DNA of 64,000 nt from Lunularia cruciata (Eukaryota > Streptophyta > Marchantiopsida > Lunulariales > Lunulariaceae). The stretch spans positions 39,322,333 to 39,386,332 of the forward strand of contig OX419756.1 of NCBI GenBank assembly GCA_948567375.1. Reading direction: 5' to 3'. Positions 33,843-45,218 of the stretch are shown here, in pieces. Positions within the stretch are counted from its first letter, which is position 1, and every line of letters begins with the position of its first letter. Both the position numbers and the translations under genes were made by a program. Under the pieces are notes generated by a model, which was given only the letters and a program-made list of their open reading frames with translations, made no database searches and was not told where the DNA came from.

Positions 33843-36188
33843 ATGGGGAAACTTCCGGTTTTCTTTGGCAAGGATGGAGAAGATGTGGAGGCCTTTGTGA
33901 GATACTTCAAGAGAGCTTGCATAGGAAACAATGAGAGGAGGAAGAATGAGTGGGCCTCATTATTACCAGATTTCTTTGAGGATGCAGCACTTACATGGTA
34001 TGAGTCAGAATACCAAAAGAGAGAGAGGAGAGAGGGGGAAGAGGAGTCTTGGGAGACTTTGACTTCAGCACTCATTGAGAACTTTCTTCCTGATGAGAGT
34101 TATGAGAGATTGATGAGTGAGGTTACATTTCTCAAGCAAGGAGATGGAGAGAAAGTGAGAGTCTATGTGGAAAGAGTGGAAAAGTTGGAGTCCAGATTTC
34201 GCATAGTGTTGAGGAAGGGTGGGGATGATATGGAGACTACAATGATTGGCATAGGGGCCATGCTCACCAAGAATTTTGTGGGAGGATTGAGACCACAAAT
34301 TAGAAGCAAGGTGAGATATGAGAAACCTTCTTCCAAGGTTGAAGCTATCAAGATCGCAATTCGTATGGAGGAGAGTTTGGAAGGGGATGAGAGTGATTTG
34401 GTGGTGAAGGAGGTTGTGCATCCTCCTCAAGGCTACAAGTATGGTGGAACTTCTGATACTTTGGTGACAAGGGTTGCACCACAAGTAGTAGTTGCTCCAG
34501 TTCTTGCACCTCCACCAAAAGATCCACTCCAAACCATCACAGAACAACTTGCGGATCTCAAGATCAATGTGGTGCAACTATGGGAGAAGAGAGAGGTGGA
34601 TCAGAATGTAGGGAGAGGGCCTAGGAGTTATGGAAACTATCCATATAGAGGAGGTCAACCAGCCAACAATTTCAATGATAGAAATTGTTTTGGTTGTGGA
34701 AGAAGAGGCCATATCCAAAGGAATTGCCCAAATTCCACTTACCATGGAGGAAGGGGTTATGAGGGAGCCAATAGAGGGAAAGAGGGAGGTAGTGAAACCC
34801 AAGTGGCTCCTAATCCCAACAAAGGTAAGGGGATAGCATCCATAGATGTGGTTGAGAGCAAGTATGAGAAGGGAGAGTGCTCAAACTCCAAGGGTCTTAA
34901 TTTGGAGCTTTTGGCACAAGAGAAGAAGAGAGCTCATTTTGCAGAGGATGTTCACTCTTCTCAAGGATTTACTTCAAGCAAGGATACTCCTATGTCTACT
35001 AGGAGCACTCGCACCTCAACACCATCAACAACAAAGACTCCAAGGAAGAAGTTGGGGATGGAGGACTTCTTGATCTCAAAGCAACAATGTAACTACAATG
35101 TGTTGAAGGATGTTAGTAGTCACAAGGCTAACATCACAGTGGGCCAATTAATTGCTTTGAACCCTACCTTGAGAAAGGAGCTTAGAGGTGGTTTGAGTTC
35201 TACAAGGAGCAAGAAGAAGAAGAAGGCAAAAGTTCCAGTATCAATGGGGGTGGTGGATGCCAAGCCAGCACCATGGGAAGCTTGTGAATATGCCTCCAAG
35301 ATTGATGTGAGAGTGAATGGTCACAACATCAAGGATGCATTGGTTGATGGAGGATCAGCAGTGAATGCCATGTCAGAAAGGTTGATGAAGAAGTTGGGTA
35401 TGATACCCTCAAGAGCTTCAACATTTGTGGTGAGCATGGCAAACAAGCAACAAGTTCGACCAGTAGGGGTGATGGATAAAGTGGTAGTTTCAGTTATGGG
35501 AGTTCAAAATCTCATGACTTTCCAAGTCTTGAAGGATTCAAGCTATGACTTACTTCTTGGGAGGCCATGGTTGAGAGCAGCACGCACAACTGATCGATGG
35601 CACAAAGGGTACTTGAGGATTGGGCCATCAAACCATCGAGTCACTGTTCCTGTGACTAACACCACCAACACTTCACATTCAGATACCCCATCTTCTGATT
35701 ATTGGGAATCAGATTCTGAAGAAGGAGCTTCAAGTGTGGACACAAGCATGGAAGAGGAGACTTCCACGGAGGAGGATGAATCTGAATCTGATTCAGATGT
35801 GTATCCTTTGTGTGCTATGGATTTTGCACCTAAGCCAGAGGTTTTGAAGGACCCAGATAAATCACTATTGACACTTGAGGAGGTAGAGAGAAGGTTATCT
35901 ACCCTCAAGTATGGCCCAAATGTTACCAAGGAGGAGAAGGTGAGATTTGAGGAGATTTTCCGCAAGTTCATCCATGTGTTTGCTTTTAGTTACAAGGATT
36001 TGAAGGAAGTCACCTTGGAGGAGCACAAGATAGAGGTGGAGTCACATGCAAGACCAATCCGCCAAAAGCAACGTCGCATTAGCCCACCAATATCTTTGGT
36101 TGTGAAGGAGGAGATTGATAAGCTCAAGGAGGCTGATTTATCTTTGAGGTGGAGAATTCAGAATGGGTGTCTCCAATTGTCATTGTGA
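33843..36188 (+). CDS. gag-protease and start of RT of E2 (one open frame, then frameshift)
   Basis: 781 codons from MGKLPVFFGKDGEDV. In order: retrotransposon gag domain (residues about 1-180, with WASLLPDFFEDAALTWYESE), a CCHC knuckle near residue 283 (CFGCGRRGHIQRNC), a low-complexity basic and Ser/Thr-rich linker, retropepsin near 500-600 (DGGSAVNAM, closing DLLLGRPWL), an acidic Ser/Glu linker (about 625-660), and the N-terminal RT approach (HKIEVESHARPIRQKQRRIS). The frame is lost at about 36137-36148, where the RT continues in another frame (36149 on). GG in the protease active site in place of SG/TG is known in some plant gypsy groups. Confidence 0.9.
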   Translation: MGKLPVFFGKDGEDVEAFVRYFKRACIGNNERRKNEWASLLPDFFEDAALTWYESEYQKRERREGEEESWETLTSALIENFLPDESYERLMSEVTFLKQGDGEKVRVYVERVEKLESRFRIVLRKGGDDMETTMIGIGAMLTKNFVGGLRPQIRSKVRYEKPSSKVEAIKIAIRMEESLEGDESDLVVKEVVHPPQGYKYGGTSDTLVTRVAPQVVVAPVLAPPPKDPLQTITEQLADLKINVVQLWEKREVDQNVGRGPRSYGNYPYRGGQPANNFNDRNCFGCGRRGHIQRNCPNSTYHGGRGYEGANRGKEGGSETQVAPNPNKGKGIASIDVVESKYEKGECSNSKGLNLELLAQEKKRAHFAEDVHSSQGFTSSKDTPMSTRSTRTSTPSTTKTPRKKLGMEDFLISKQQCNYNVLKDVSSHKANITVGQLIALNPTLRKELRGGLSSTRSKKKKKAKVPVSMGVVDAKPAPWEACEYASKIDVRVNGHNIKDALVDGGSAVNAMSERLMKKLGMIPSRASTFVVSMANKQQVRPVGVMDKVVVSVMGVQNLMTFQVLKDSSYDLLLGRPWLRAARTTDRWHKGYLRIGPSNHRVTVPVTNTTNTSHSDTPSSDYWESDSEEGASSVDTSMEEETSTEEDESESDSDVYPLCAMDFAPKPEVLKDPDKSLLTLEEVERRLSTLKYGPNVTKEEKVRFEEIFRKFIHVFAFSYKDLKEVTLEEHKIEVESHARPIRQKQRRISPPISLVVKEEIDKLKEADLSLRWRIQNGCLQLSL

Positions 36189-38196
36189 AGAAAAAGAATG
36201 GCAAGCTTTGGGTATGTGTGGATTACAAGAAGCTCAATGCTGTTACCAAGAAGGACTACTACCCATTGCCATTCATTGATGAGATCTTGGAGGAGGTTGC
36301 AGGTCATGAGAGGTATAGTTTTGGAGATGGTTATAGTGGATACAACCAAATCAAGATTGCACCAGAGCATCAACAACTCACCACGTTCACCACACCTTGG
36401 GGAACTTACGCTTTCAAGGTCATGCCTTTTGGGCTTTGCAATGCTCCAGCCACATTCCAACGGTTCATGAACAAGGTATTTGAACCTTTCATTGGGAAAT
36501 TTGTGAGAGACTTCATTGATGACTTTTGTGTCTATGGGAGCAAGGAGGAGCACTTTAAACACCTAATCAAAGTCTTGCAACGCTTGGATGAGGCAAATGG
36601 ATCACTCAACCCAGAGAAGTGCATTTTTGGATGTGAATAAGGTCTACTTTTGGGGCACATCATCTCCAAGGATGGAATAGCAGTTGATCCTGAGAAGGTG
36701 AGGAAAATCTCAGACCTTCCATTCCCTTCAAGCTTGACAAAGTTACGCCAATTCTTGGGGATGGTTGGATACTATAGGAGGTTTATCTTCTCATTTTCTA
36801 ACAAGGCTTATGCATTGACCATCTACATGAAGAAGGGTGTAGATTACATGGTGATTTTGGAGGACAAGGAGGCTCTCAAAGCTTTTGAGGAGCTCAAGCA
36901 ATCCCTTATTGTAGCTCCAATTCTTGCTAAACCTGATTGGAGTAAGCCTTTCATCCTCTACACCGATGCTTCTAATGTAGCTATAGGATGCACTCTTAGT
37001 CAATTAGACCAAGATGGGCATGATCATCCAATAGCTTATGCTAGTAGGCAGATGGTTTCAGCAGAGAAGAACTACTCTGTCACGAAGAGAGAAGGGTTGG
37101 CAGTGATCTTTGGTCTCAAGAAATTTAGACACTACTTGATTGGAGGGAAAGCACCATTGTCACGGATCACAAGGCTTTGAAGTACATCTTCAACAAGCCT
37201 AATGTTGAAGGGAGACTAGCAAGGTGGATGATACTCTTGTCTGAGTATGACTACACCATTGAAGATAGGCCAGGAAAGAAACATGCAAATGCTAATTTAT
37301 TATCTAGAGCCTATGATCATGATGGAGATGAGCTAGTGGATGATTCCTTCCCGGATGAGGAGCTCATGACAATCTCAGTCACTCAAGAGGTTCCAATGGA
37401 GTACAAGGAGATTGTGGATTTTGTGACAAGAGGTAACTATCCAGAAGGAATGCATGCTAGGGAGAGGAAGGCCCTTGCAGCAAGATCTAGACCTTACACA
37501 ATGGTGGAGGATATTCTTTTTCACCAAGGAGCAGATGGTCTACTTCAAAGAGCAATGGGTAAGGAAGAGTCTATCCTACTCATAAAGGAGTTTCATGAAG
37601 GTTTAGTATGTGGAGGACACTTTGCAGGAAAGGTGACTGCTTTCAAGATTCTAGATGCAGGTTACCATTGGAGAGGGATTTTCAAGGATTGTCTTGATTA
37701 TTGCAAAACTTGTCATGTTTGTCAAGCTTTTGCTAGAAAGTCTACATCCACTCCACCACTTAGATCAATTCCATTGCTAGGACCTTTTGAGAAATAGGGA
37801 ATTGATTTTGTAGGTCCTCTCAATAGAACCCCAAGGAACAATTGGTACATTGTGGTAGTTACTGATTACCTTACCAAGTGGGTTGAGGCTAGACCATTGA
37901 GGGACAAGAATGAAGATGAAGTGGGTAGATTTCTTTATGAACGCATTATCACTAGGTTTGGATGCCCTTTGGAGTTGGTTTCTGATAGAGGAGGAGAGTT
38001 TACAGGAAGCATTACTACAGCCATGCTACGACATTTCTCTATCACACATAGAGTAACTACATCCTATAAGCCAAATTCCAATGGCTTGGCAGAGAGAACC
38101 AATCAGACCTTGTGCATGATGTTGGCCAAAGATGCAGAAATGGAGGGGGCTAAACATCATTGGGACAAGAGGAGGGGGCTAAACATCATTGAGTGA
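36149..38196 (+). pseudogene. RT, RNase H and integrase of E2, broken and 3'-truncated
   Basis: RT: VSPIVIVKKKNGKLWVCVDY, SGYNQI, and the catalytic FIDDFCVYG. An in-frame TAA at 36638-36640 is followed in the same frame by LLLGHIISKDG and RNase H (YTDASNVAIG, KREGLAV). A one-base shift near 37150 leads to the frame from 37177 (SEYDYTIEDRPGKKHAN). Integrase: zinc-binding HHCC (GGHF..CKTCHVC), TAG at 37795-37797 just before IDFVGPL, then a core with SDRGGEF and AERTNQT, so Asp and Glu of the triad are kept. The frame ends at 38196, before the integrase C-terminal domain. A 21-bp direct repeat (38142 and 38171) marks the truncated end. Confidence 0.88.
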
Positions 38197-38214
38197 GAGA
38201 CAAGCCGGCTCACA
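38191..38214 (+). repeat. Vestigial 3' LTR of E2 (last 24 bp only)
   Basis: GAGTGAGAGACAAGCCGGCTCACA matches the last 24 bases of the 5' LTR (32253-32276) with one change. The remaining roughly 670 bp of the 3' LTR and the end of pol are missing, so an internal deletion occurred after insertion, because the target duplication GGAC is still present on both sides. Confidence 0.85.
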
Positions 38215-39482
38215 GGACAAGACCTTAGGCACCCTCCAACGCCAATAGTGGTGGCCCAACATGACACGAGATGTTCAAGACTTTGTTCGATCATGTGAGA
38301 GTTGCCAACGTAACAAGGCCAACAACCGAAAGCCGAGTGGACTCCTTCAACCACTTGCCATTCCATCCGCTCGCTCGGAGCATGTGAGCTTGGATCTCAT
38401 CACATCCTTGCCAAAGACAAAACAAGGATACACCGCAATTGTGGTGTTTGTGGATAAACTTAGTAAGCAAATCCACTTGGCACCAACCTATGATACTGTG
38501 GATGCTCTAACCTTAGTGCAAATCTTCTTTGACAATATCTTCAAGCATCATGGGATGCCACATGTACTCATCTCCTACCGTGATCCTTGTTTTACTAGGA
38601 AGTTTTGGCAAGCACTCTTCCAGATACTCGACACCAAGTTTGCTTTGTCCACGGCCTATCATCCTCAAACTGATGGACAAACCAAACGTGCAAATCGTAC
38701 ATTAGAGGAAATGTTGCTGGCCTTTGTCAATGTCCACCATACCAACTGGGATGAATGTCTTGCAGTTGCAAAATTTGCCTACAACAATTCCAAACAGGCA
38801 AGCACCGGATTTTCTCCCTTCTTTCTCAATTTTGGCCAAGATCTACTTGTTCCAGATTCTCTTCTTGCTCTCCCTTCCTCTCAAGTTCCTCATACTTCCA
38901 CATTCTTGACCACTATATCCCAATCTCTCCAACAAGCCAAGTCTCACCTCCTTGTTGCTCAGAATCACCAAAATCAATATGTAGACCACCATCATCGTGA
39001 TCTCACCTTTGAAGTTGGTGATAAAGTCATGCTATCCTCTAGTTACCTCCCTCTCCCACTTGATACCCAAGTTTGTAAACTTGCCCTTAATTGGATAGGA
39101 CCCTTTGATATCACCCGCATTGTCTCTCCTATTGCTTATCGACTTGCCTTGCCTTGTCAAATGCGTATCCATCCTGTCTTTCATATTTCCAAGTTGAAAC
39201 TCTTTGTTCTTAACCCCTCTTCCTTTTCCTCTCGAGTCCAAACTCCCCCTCTTCCTGTCCCTATCAATGATCATGAGGAGTACAAAGTTGATTGTATCCT
39301 TGCGCGTCGCCATATTCAATGAATGCGTCGCCAACATATGGAGTACAAGATCCTTTGGAAAGGGTATCCCCTTCATGATGCCACATGGTAACCTCTTTCC
39401 CACCTCAAATGCACAAACGGCCATCAAGGAATTTGAAGCTTCACTGGCGACGAGGACGTCACCAACTAGCGGCGGAGGAATA
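38215..39482 (+). pseudogene. Integrase and chromodomain of E1 (continues from before E2)
   Basis: After E2 the integrase resumes: end of the zinc-binding domain (CESCQRNK), core (VSLDLITSLP with the first Asp; HVLISYRDPCF where the second Asp is Tyr; HPQTDGQTKRANRTLEE where the catalytic Glu position is Lys), the GPY/F-type C-terminal segment (VGDKVML, NWIGPFDI), and a chromodomain-like end (HEEYKVDCILARRHI, then after a stop ILWKGYPLHDATW). The frame 38261-39322 is otherwise open. A purine-rich tract just before LTR C is the likely polypurine tract. The integrase of this copy should be inactive. Confidence 0.9.
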
Positions 39483-39905
39483 TGTAACAATATGGAGTTA
39501 AGCAACGAAGTTAGTCGGGCTTACAAAGTAGAGAATAAGACAAAATAGCCTAGAATATTCTAGAAGCATCTAAGAAGCTTCTTGGGAAGCTTCCCAACTA
39601 GTTAACTTGTGCTCTAAGCAAGTAGCTTCTAGAAGGAAGCTCCTAGAAGCTTCTAACTAGCTTAGCTTGCACGCCAAGTAGGCGGCTTCTAGAAGGAAGC
39701 TTCTTGAGAAGCTTTTTGGTTAACTTGGCTTGCACTCCAAGAAAGCGGATCAAGGAAGCTTCTTGAGAAGCTTCAAGGGTCTTGTATGCTACCTATAAAT
39801 ACCAAAGCCGAAGCTCATGCTAGGTATTTGGAGTTTTCCCTCATTCAAGTATCCCAATGTGAGTTTCCATTCTCCTATTTCTCTCCTTGGTTTCAGTCTT
39901 TTACA
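39483..39905 (+). repeat. 3' LTR of E1 (LTR C)
   Basis: TGTAACAATATGG to TCTTTTACA, nearly identical to LTR B apart from small indels and scattered changes. Three perfect alternating heat-shock pentamers stand at 39553-39565 (GAA-ta-TTC-ta-GAA); the fourth is altered (gcATC). It is followed by the target duplication GATTG, then gag sequence of E0, with no primer-binding site, as expected for a 3' LTR. Confidence 0.93.
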
Positions 39906-41817
39906 GATTGGTTCTTTAATAAGTTACATTGCTCAATTCCAAAACACTATAATGCAGATTCTAGATATAATAAAAGATGAAGCTCTGGATCAATTTGTAA
40001 GGGACTTGAAGTCACACACCAAATTGGAAGTGACCATGTAGGAGCCCAAAGACTTGGAGGAAGCCATGGATCAATTTGTAAGAGACTTGAAGTCACACAC
40101 CAAATTGGAAGTGACCATGTAGGAGCCCAAAGACTTAGAGGAAGCCATGCAGTTGGCTGAGCATTTTGATTCCTTGGTTGCAACAACTTGGTCTTGAGCT
40201 CAACCTTCACCAAACTTGCTCACACATTACACATGGGTAGAGGAGTTGTCACTAATGGAGAATGATGTACTCCAACAAAAACCATTGAGCCCTATAGATA
40301 GGGAAATATTATGACAAATGGTGGTTCCTTTTATTGTTGAAAAATTGGGCATTGCATTTTGAATGTTTGCTCAAGATTGGACAACCTTGACAAATAGCCC
40401 AAATGGAGTTTGTGGAGCGTGATGGTCAAGGAATCCTAATATGAGAACTCTAGCCACCTATTAGGAACTTGATTAGTTCTTATTGGATTGAAGGCTTGGC
40501 ATATGCAAGTTTGCTTCACTTGCAAGGTATGATATTGATTGTGGGTGCACAATTTTGGCTGATTTTAGGAGTTCAAAAAATTTCATGTCTATGCAAGTAG
40601 CAAAGGAATTAAGTATTCCTATAGAACCAGTAATTGGAAGTAGATTAATGATGGTTGATGGAAGAAAGTGATTTTCATTTTGTACTTCATATCCTATTAG
40701 ATTGAAGATTGGGAGGGAGTATTTGGAGTGCATGAGATTTTTATTGGCATCTCTACACTATTATGTCATTTTTGGTTTGCCTTGGCTTGAACATTATAAG
40801 GTTCAATTTGACTAGACCCAATGATAAATTGAAGTACAACACCAAAATAAGAAATACCAATTAGGTTGTCTAGCACCTTTGAGTAAAGCACCTAAGAATA
40901 GTAAGTCCTAGGATAAGAAGTTTATTAGTAAAATATCCAAAGAGCAAGCTTTGGAGGAAGACAAGCTTATTTTTGCAATATGGATCAAGCCAATTGTGCA
41001 TGAAAAATCTGATGAGGGCTAGAAGTCTCATCAAGCAATGGTTGATCAAATAGTTCAAGAGTTTGTAGATATGTTTTGGATGATTTGCCAAAGGGATTGA
41101 TCTCCAATCGTGGTATTTCCTTCAAGATTGAGTTATTGCCAAGAAGTACTCCAATGCGTAGAAAAATCTATTGGCTCTCACCAAAGAAGTTAGATGAGCT
41201 TTGAATAACACTAATAGAGTTATTAGAGAAAGAGTTTTACAACATAATACATCTTCTTGGGGAGCATTGGTACTATTTGTTCCAAAGAAGGATGGAATTT
41301 TTTTTTTGGTATTGATTATCGTGGCCTCAATAAACAAACAAGGAAGAGCACATATGCCTTGCCTTAAATTGATGATTTGCTTGATCAATTGAGTGGAGCA
41401 TGATACTTGTCCAAGTTGGATATCTGAAGCAACTATTGGCATCTTCCAATTGATAGGTAGGATATGCAAAAGATTACCTTTTCCACAAGGTATGGGCATT
41501 TTGAATGGAAAGTTCTACCTTTTTTAAGTTTTATTATGGAATGGAAGTTTTCAATGGAAGTTTTACTACAAGAAGCCAAAGTGTGCCTTTTGGTAAAAGA
41601 AAGTTACCTTCTTGGATCATAAGATCTCATTAGAGGGGATCAAGATAAAAGAGGAGAAATCAAGGCCATTACCGATTGGCCCACTCTAAAGGATGTTATA
41701 GAAATATGGGTATTTAATAGATTGGCAAGTTTTATTGTTGATTTATTCATTATTATGCTTGTGTGGTTGTCCAATTGAACAACCTCTTGGGAAGATCTCA
41801 TAGAGTTTGTAACAATA

Positions 41818-42233
41818 TGGAGTTTAGCAATGTAGTTAGTAAAGCTAATGAAGTAGAGAATAAGCAAAATTTGCCTAGAATATTCTAGAAGCATCTAGGA
41901 AGCTTCTTGGGAAGCTTCCCAACTAGCTTAACTTGCACCCTAAGCAAGTAGCTTCTAGAAGGAAGCTTCTACAAGCTTCCAATTAGCTTAGCTTGCACAC
42001 CAAGTAGGCAGCTTCTAGAAGAAAGCTTCTTGAGAAGCTTCCTGGTTAACTTGGCTTGCACTCTAAGAAAGCGGCTCAAGGAAGCTTCTTGAGAAGCTTC
42101 TCAATGGCCTTGTATGCTACCTATAAATACCAAAGCCAAAACTCATGCTAGGCCTTTGGATTTTTCTTACATTCAAGTGTCTTAATGTGAATTTCCATTC
42201 TCCTAATTCTCTCCTTGGGCTTGGTCTTTTACA
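41818..42233 (+). repeat. 5' LTR of E3 (LTR D)
   Basis: TGTAACAATATGG to CTTTTACA, followed by the tRNA-Met primer site. Near 41878-41890 it keeps GAA-ta-TTC-ta-GAA, three perfect alternating heat-shock pentamers, and it has a TATAAATA box about 110 bp before its end. Confidence 0.92.
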
Positions 42234-42299
42234 TTGGTATCAAAGCAAGAATGGGATGGATAGAATTTATGGACCACCAAAACCACTTCCACCAAACTA

Positions 42300-43188
42300 T
42301 TGGGAGAGAGTACTCATATTAAGTGGATGTTAATATTGGTACGTTCATCCCTGCTTTGTAAGAAGTTACATCATGCAATTCCAAAACACCATCATGCAAA
42401 TTCCATATATGAAGGTGAAGCTCTGGATCGATTTGTGAGAGGCTTGAAATCAAGAACCAAATTAGAGGTAACCATGCAAGAGCTACAACACTTGGAGGAA
42501 GCCATGCAGTTGGCTAAACTTTTTGATTCATTGGTTGTAATAACTTGGTCTTGACCTTGAACCTCCACAGAACCTACCAATACACTACACACGGGTGGAG
42601 GAGCCAACACTAATGAAGATTGATGCCATTCAACGGAGACCACTTGGCATTGTAGATAGAGAAAAACTGTGACAAAATGGTGGTTTTTTTTATTGTCACC
42701 AATTAGGACATTGCATGGCTGAATGTCCATTCAAGAAGGGGTGACCTTGACAAGCTGCCCAGATGGAGTTTGTGGAGCAGAATGATCATGGAAATGAGGA
42801 ATCCCAATAGGAGATTTTGAGCCACATATTGGGAGATTGATTAGTTCCAATGGGATTGAAGGCTCAACTTATGCAAGTTTGCTTCACTTGCAAGGTACAA
42901 TATCTAATTAGGGTTGCAGGATTTTGGTTGATTATGGAAGTTCAAAGAATTGTATGTCTATGTTAAAAGGAATTGGGTATTCTTATCAAGCCTGTAATTG
43001 GAAGTAGATTAATGATGGCATATGGTAGAAAGGGTTTTGCATTTTGTACCTTGCATCCTATTGATACCTTCAAGATTGGGAAGGAGTATTTGGAGTGTAT
43101 GAGGTTTGTAGTGGTACCTCTACACTACGATGCCATTCTAGGACTACCTTGGCTTGAAAGTCATAAGGTTCAATTTGATTGGACTTGA
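42300..43188 (+). pseudogene. gag and protease remnants of E3
   Basis: gag is reduced: most of the N-terminal domain is deleted and the C-terminal half remains (42417-42554: FVRGLKSRTKLEVTMQELQ). A CCHC knuckle is recognisable but broken near 42690-42730 (YCHQLGHCMAEC in another frame). The protease (about 42920-43188) has DYGSS at the active site and AILGLPWL at the end. Stops and frame changes interrupt all parts. Confidence 0.8.
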
Positions 43189-43439
43189 CGATAAATTCAA
43201 GTACAACACCAAGGCAAGAATTTATGAGTAGGTTGCCTGGCACCTCTGAGTAAGACACCTAAAAATAGTTAGTCCCAGGATGGGAAGTTTGTTGAGAGGG
43301 TAGCCATAGAGCAAGCCTTGAAGGGGGATGAGTCCCAAGATGGGAAGTTTACCAAGAAAGTAGCCATGGAGCAAAATTTGAAGAAAGATAAAAGTCCCTA
43401 GATGGGAAGTTTGTTAGTGAAGCAGCCATAAAGCAAGCT

Positions 43440-45206
43440 TTGGAGGAAAATAAGTCTATTTTTGCGATGTGGATCAAGTTGATTGCACAAGGACAATTTG
43501 AGGAGGGCCAAGAGCCTCATCAAGCAATGGTTGATCAGATAGTTCTAGAGTTTACTGACATGTTTCCGGATGATCTACCAAAGGGGTTACACTCCAATTG
43601 TGGTATGCCCTTCAAGATTGAGTTATTGCCAAGGAGTACTCTAGTGAATAGACCAATCTATCAGCTCTCACCAAAGGAGTTGGAGGAGTTGCAAACAACA
43701 CTTATAGAGTTGTTGGAGAATACCTCAACATACTTCATACAATATAATACCTCTCCTTGGGGAGCACCGGTACTATTTGTTCTAAAGAAGGATGGTGAAC
43801 TTCATTTTTGTATTGATTACCGTGGGCTCAATAAGCAAACAGTGAAGAATGCATACCCTTTACCTTGGATTGATGACTTTCTTGATCAACTAAGTGGAGC
43901 ACGATACTTTTCCAAGTTGGATCTTTGTTGTGGCTATTTGCAAATCCCCATTGATAGGGAAGATGTGCAAAAGACTGCCTTTGCACAAGGTATGGGCATT
44001 TTGAGTGGAGAGTTTTGACTTTTGGGCTCACTAATGCTCCCGTGGTCTTCATGGATCAGATGCATCAGGTGTTGGATGGACTATTGGATTGGTACGTGGT
44101 GGTGTTCTTGGATAATATCATAAATAATAGCAAGATAGAGGTAGAACATGTGAATCATGTGCAAGAAGTCCTAAGACGACTATGATAATGAAAATTTATT
44201 GCAAGAAGTTGAAGTGTGCCTTTTGGTAGAAGGAAATCACCTTCTTGGGTCACAAGATCTTATTGGAAGGGATCAAGATGAAAGGGGAAAAAATCAAGGC
44301 CATTATTGATTGGCCTACTTTGAAGGATGCTACAAAAGTATGGGCATTTAATAGATTGGCCAGTTTTTACCAATGGTTCATCCATTATTATGCTCATGTG
44401 GCTACACCATTGACTGACCTCTTGAGGGAGAACTTGAGCTTCCAATGGACCACCAAGCATAAAGAAGCATTCCAAAAGTTGAAACATATGGTGTCTTCAA
44501 GACCCATCCTTCAACCATATGATCCTCATCTACCTTGTGTGGTTGATTTTGAGGCTTCTAACTTTGCAATTAGAGCAGCGTTGCAACAAGAATTCCCAGA
44601 TGGATTACATCCCATTGCCTTTGTGTCTCGCCAAGTAAATACAGCTAAAAGAAATTACTCTACTTGAGATCAAGAACAACTTGCAATGGTAATGCCACCA
44701 AGGTATGGAGGCATTATCTCTTAGGGAAATAAGTGATCATGCAAACTGATCACAAGCCATTGTTGCAAACCTTACACTTGGAATACATGAAGAGTCGACA
44801 TCATCAATGGGAGGAGCAACTCCAATTGTTTGACATCAAACTTGAGTACAAACCAGGTCGATTCCATGTCATCTTTGATGCTCTATCATGATGACCTAAT
44901 TTGAAGTCTTTTCCTCTCATCATGGCAACAATTACAATGGTGGCAATTGACTCCAAGGTCCAAAATGAGTTTTGGTAAGCTCTACAACAAGATCACTTCT
45001 TCCAAATGATACATGGTTGTCTTACAACATGTGACAAGGAGTACAATACCTTCTCCTTCAATGAAGGCCTTCTATTCCATGAGGACCGGATCTATGTTCC
45101 AGCCAAAGGTGATCTCCAACTTGTGCGTCTTGAAGTAGCCCATGATTTACCAATAGTTGGTCACATGGGTGTGGATAAGACCTTGGGTACCCTCCAATGC
45201 CAATAG
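43440..45206 (+). pseudogene. RT and RNase H of E3
   Basis: RT frame 43440-44018 ([24 protein letters not shown]). The catalytic box lies after a frame break at about 44098-44130 and reads FLDN in place of FLDD, so the last catalytic Asp is Asn. RNase H follows (44245-44667, with VVDFEASNFA where E1 has VVDFDASNFA, then QTDHKPL at about 44740). A linker and the start of the integrase zinc-binding domain end the part (45006-45206). Several stops occur. Confidence 0.87.
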
Positions 45207-45218
45207 TGGTGGCCCAAC

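Larger units (their letters stand above)
31585..38214 (+). mobile_element. Ty3/gypsy element E2 (Athila/Tat-like), nested in E1, TSD GGAC
   Basis: Starts TGTAACACCC at 31585 and ends GGCTCACA at 38214, with GGAC on both sides (31581-31584, 38215-38218). The split falls in the integrase zinc-binding domain of E1, which resumes right after 38214. It holds a 692-bp 5' LTR, a tRNA-Asp-type primer site, an extra Cys/His-rich ORF, and a gag-pol. The 3' LTR is reduced to its last 24 bp. Pol lacks the integrase C-terminus. This element has the fewest disruptions of any in the window. Confidence 0.9.
27638..39905 (+). mobile_element. Ty3/gypsy chromovirus E1 with both LTRs, TSD GATTG
   Basis: LTR B (27638-28049) and LTR C (39483-39905) flank gag, protease, RT, RNase H, integrase and a chromodomain. 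The same five bases GATTG stand at 27633-27637 and 39906-39910. Without the nested element E2 (31585-38214) E1 would be about 5.6 kb. Domain order PR-RT-RH-INT-chromodomain is that of plant chromoviruses. Stops and frame breaks throughout show it cannot make its own proteins. LTR B has TA in place of the usual TG start. Confidence 0.93.
26399..41817 (+). mobile_element. Old Ty3/gypsy chromovirus E0, split by E1 and E3
   Basis: E0 starts with LTR A. Its gag runs from 26890 to 27637, is cut by E1 at GATTG, and resumes at 39911: the gag sequence on the two sides joins in register with the equivalent gag of E1. It then continues with gag, protease-like (40560-40800), RT-like (41040-41520) and RNase H-like (41580-41817) remnants, all full of stops, until E3 inserts at GAGTT. 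A trace of RNase H may continue after 46832. No 3' LTR is seen. An 81-bp gag segment is tandemly duplicated (39987 and 40068). Confidence 0.85.

Noticed and set aside
34065..34577. Minus-strand open frame of 170 codons in E2
   Set aside because: Antisense shadow of the gag domain; composition is that of reversed gag codons.
39032..39505. Minus-strand open frame of 157 codons in E1
   Set aside because: Antisense shadow of the integrase C-terminus and chromodomain region.
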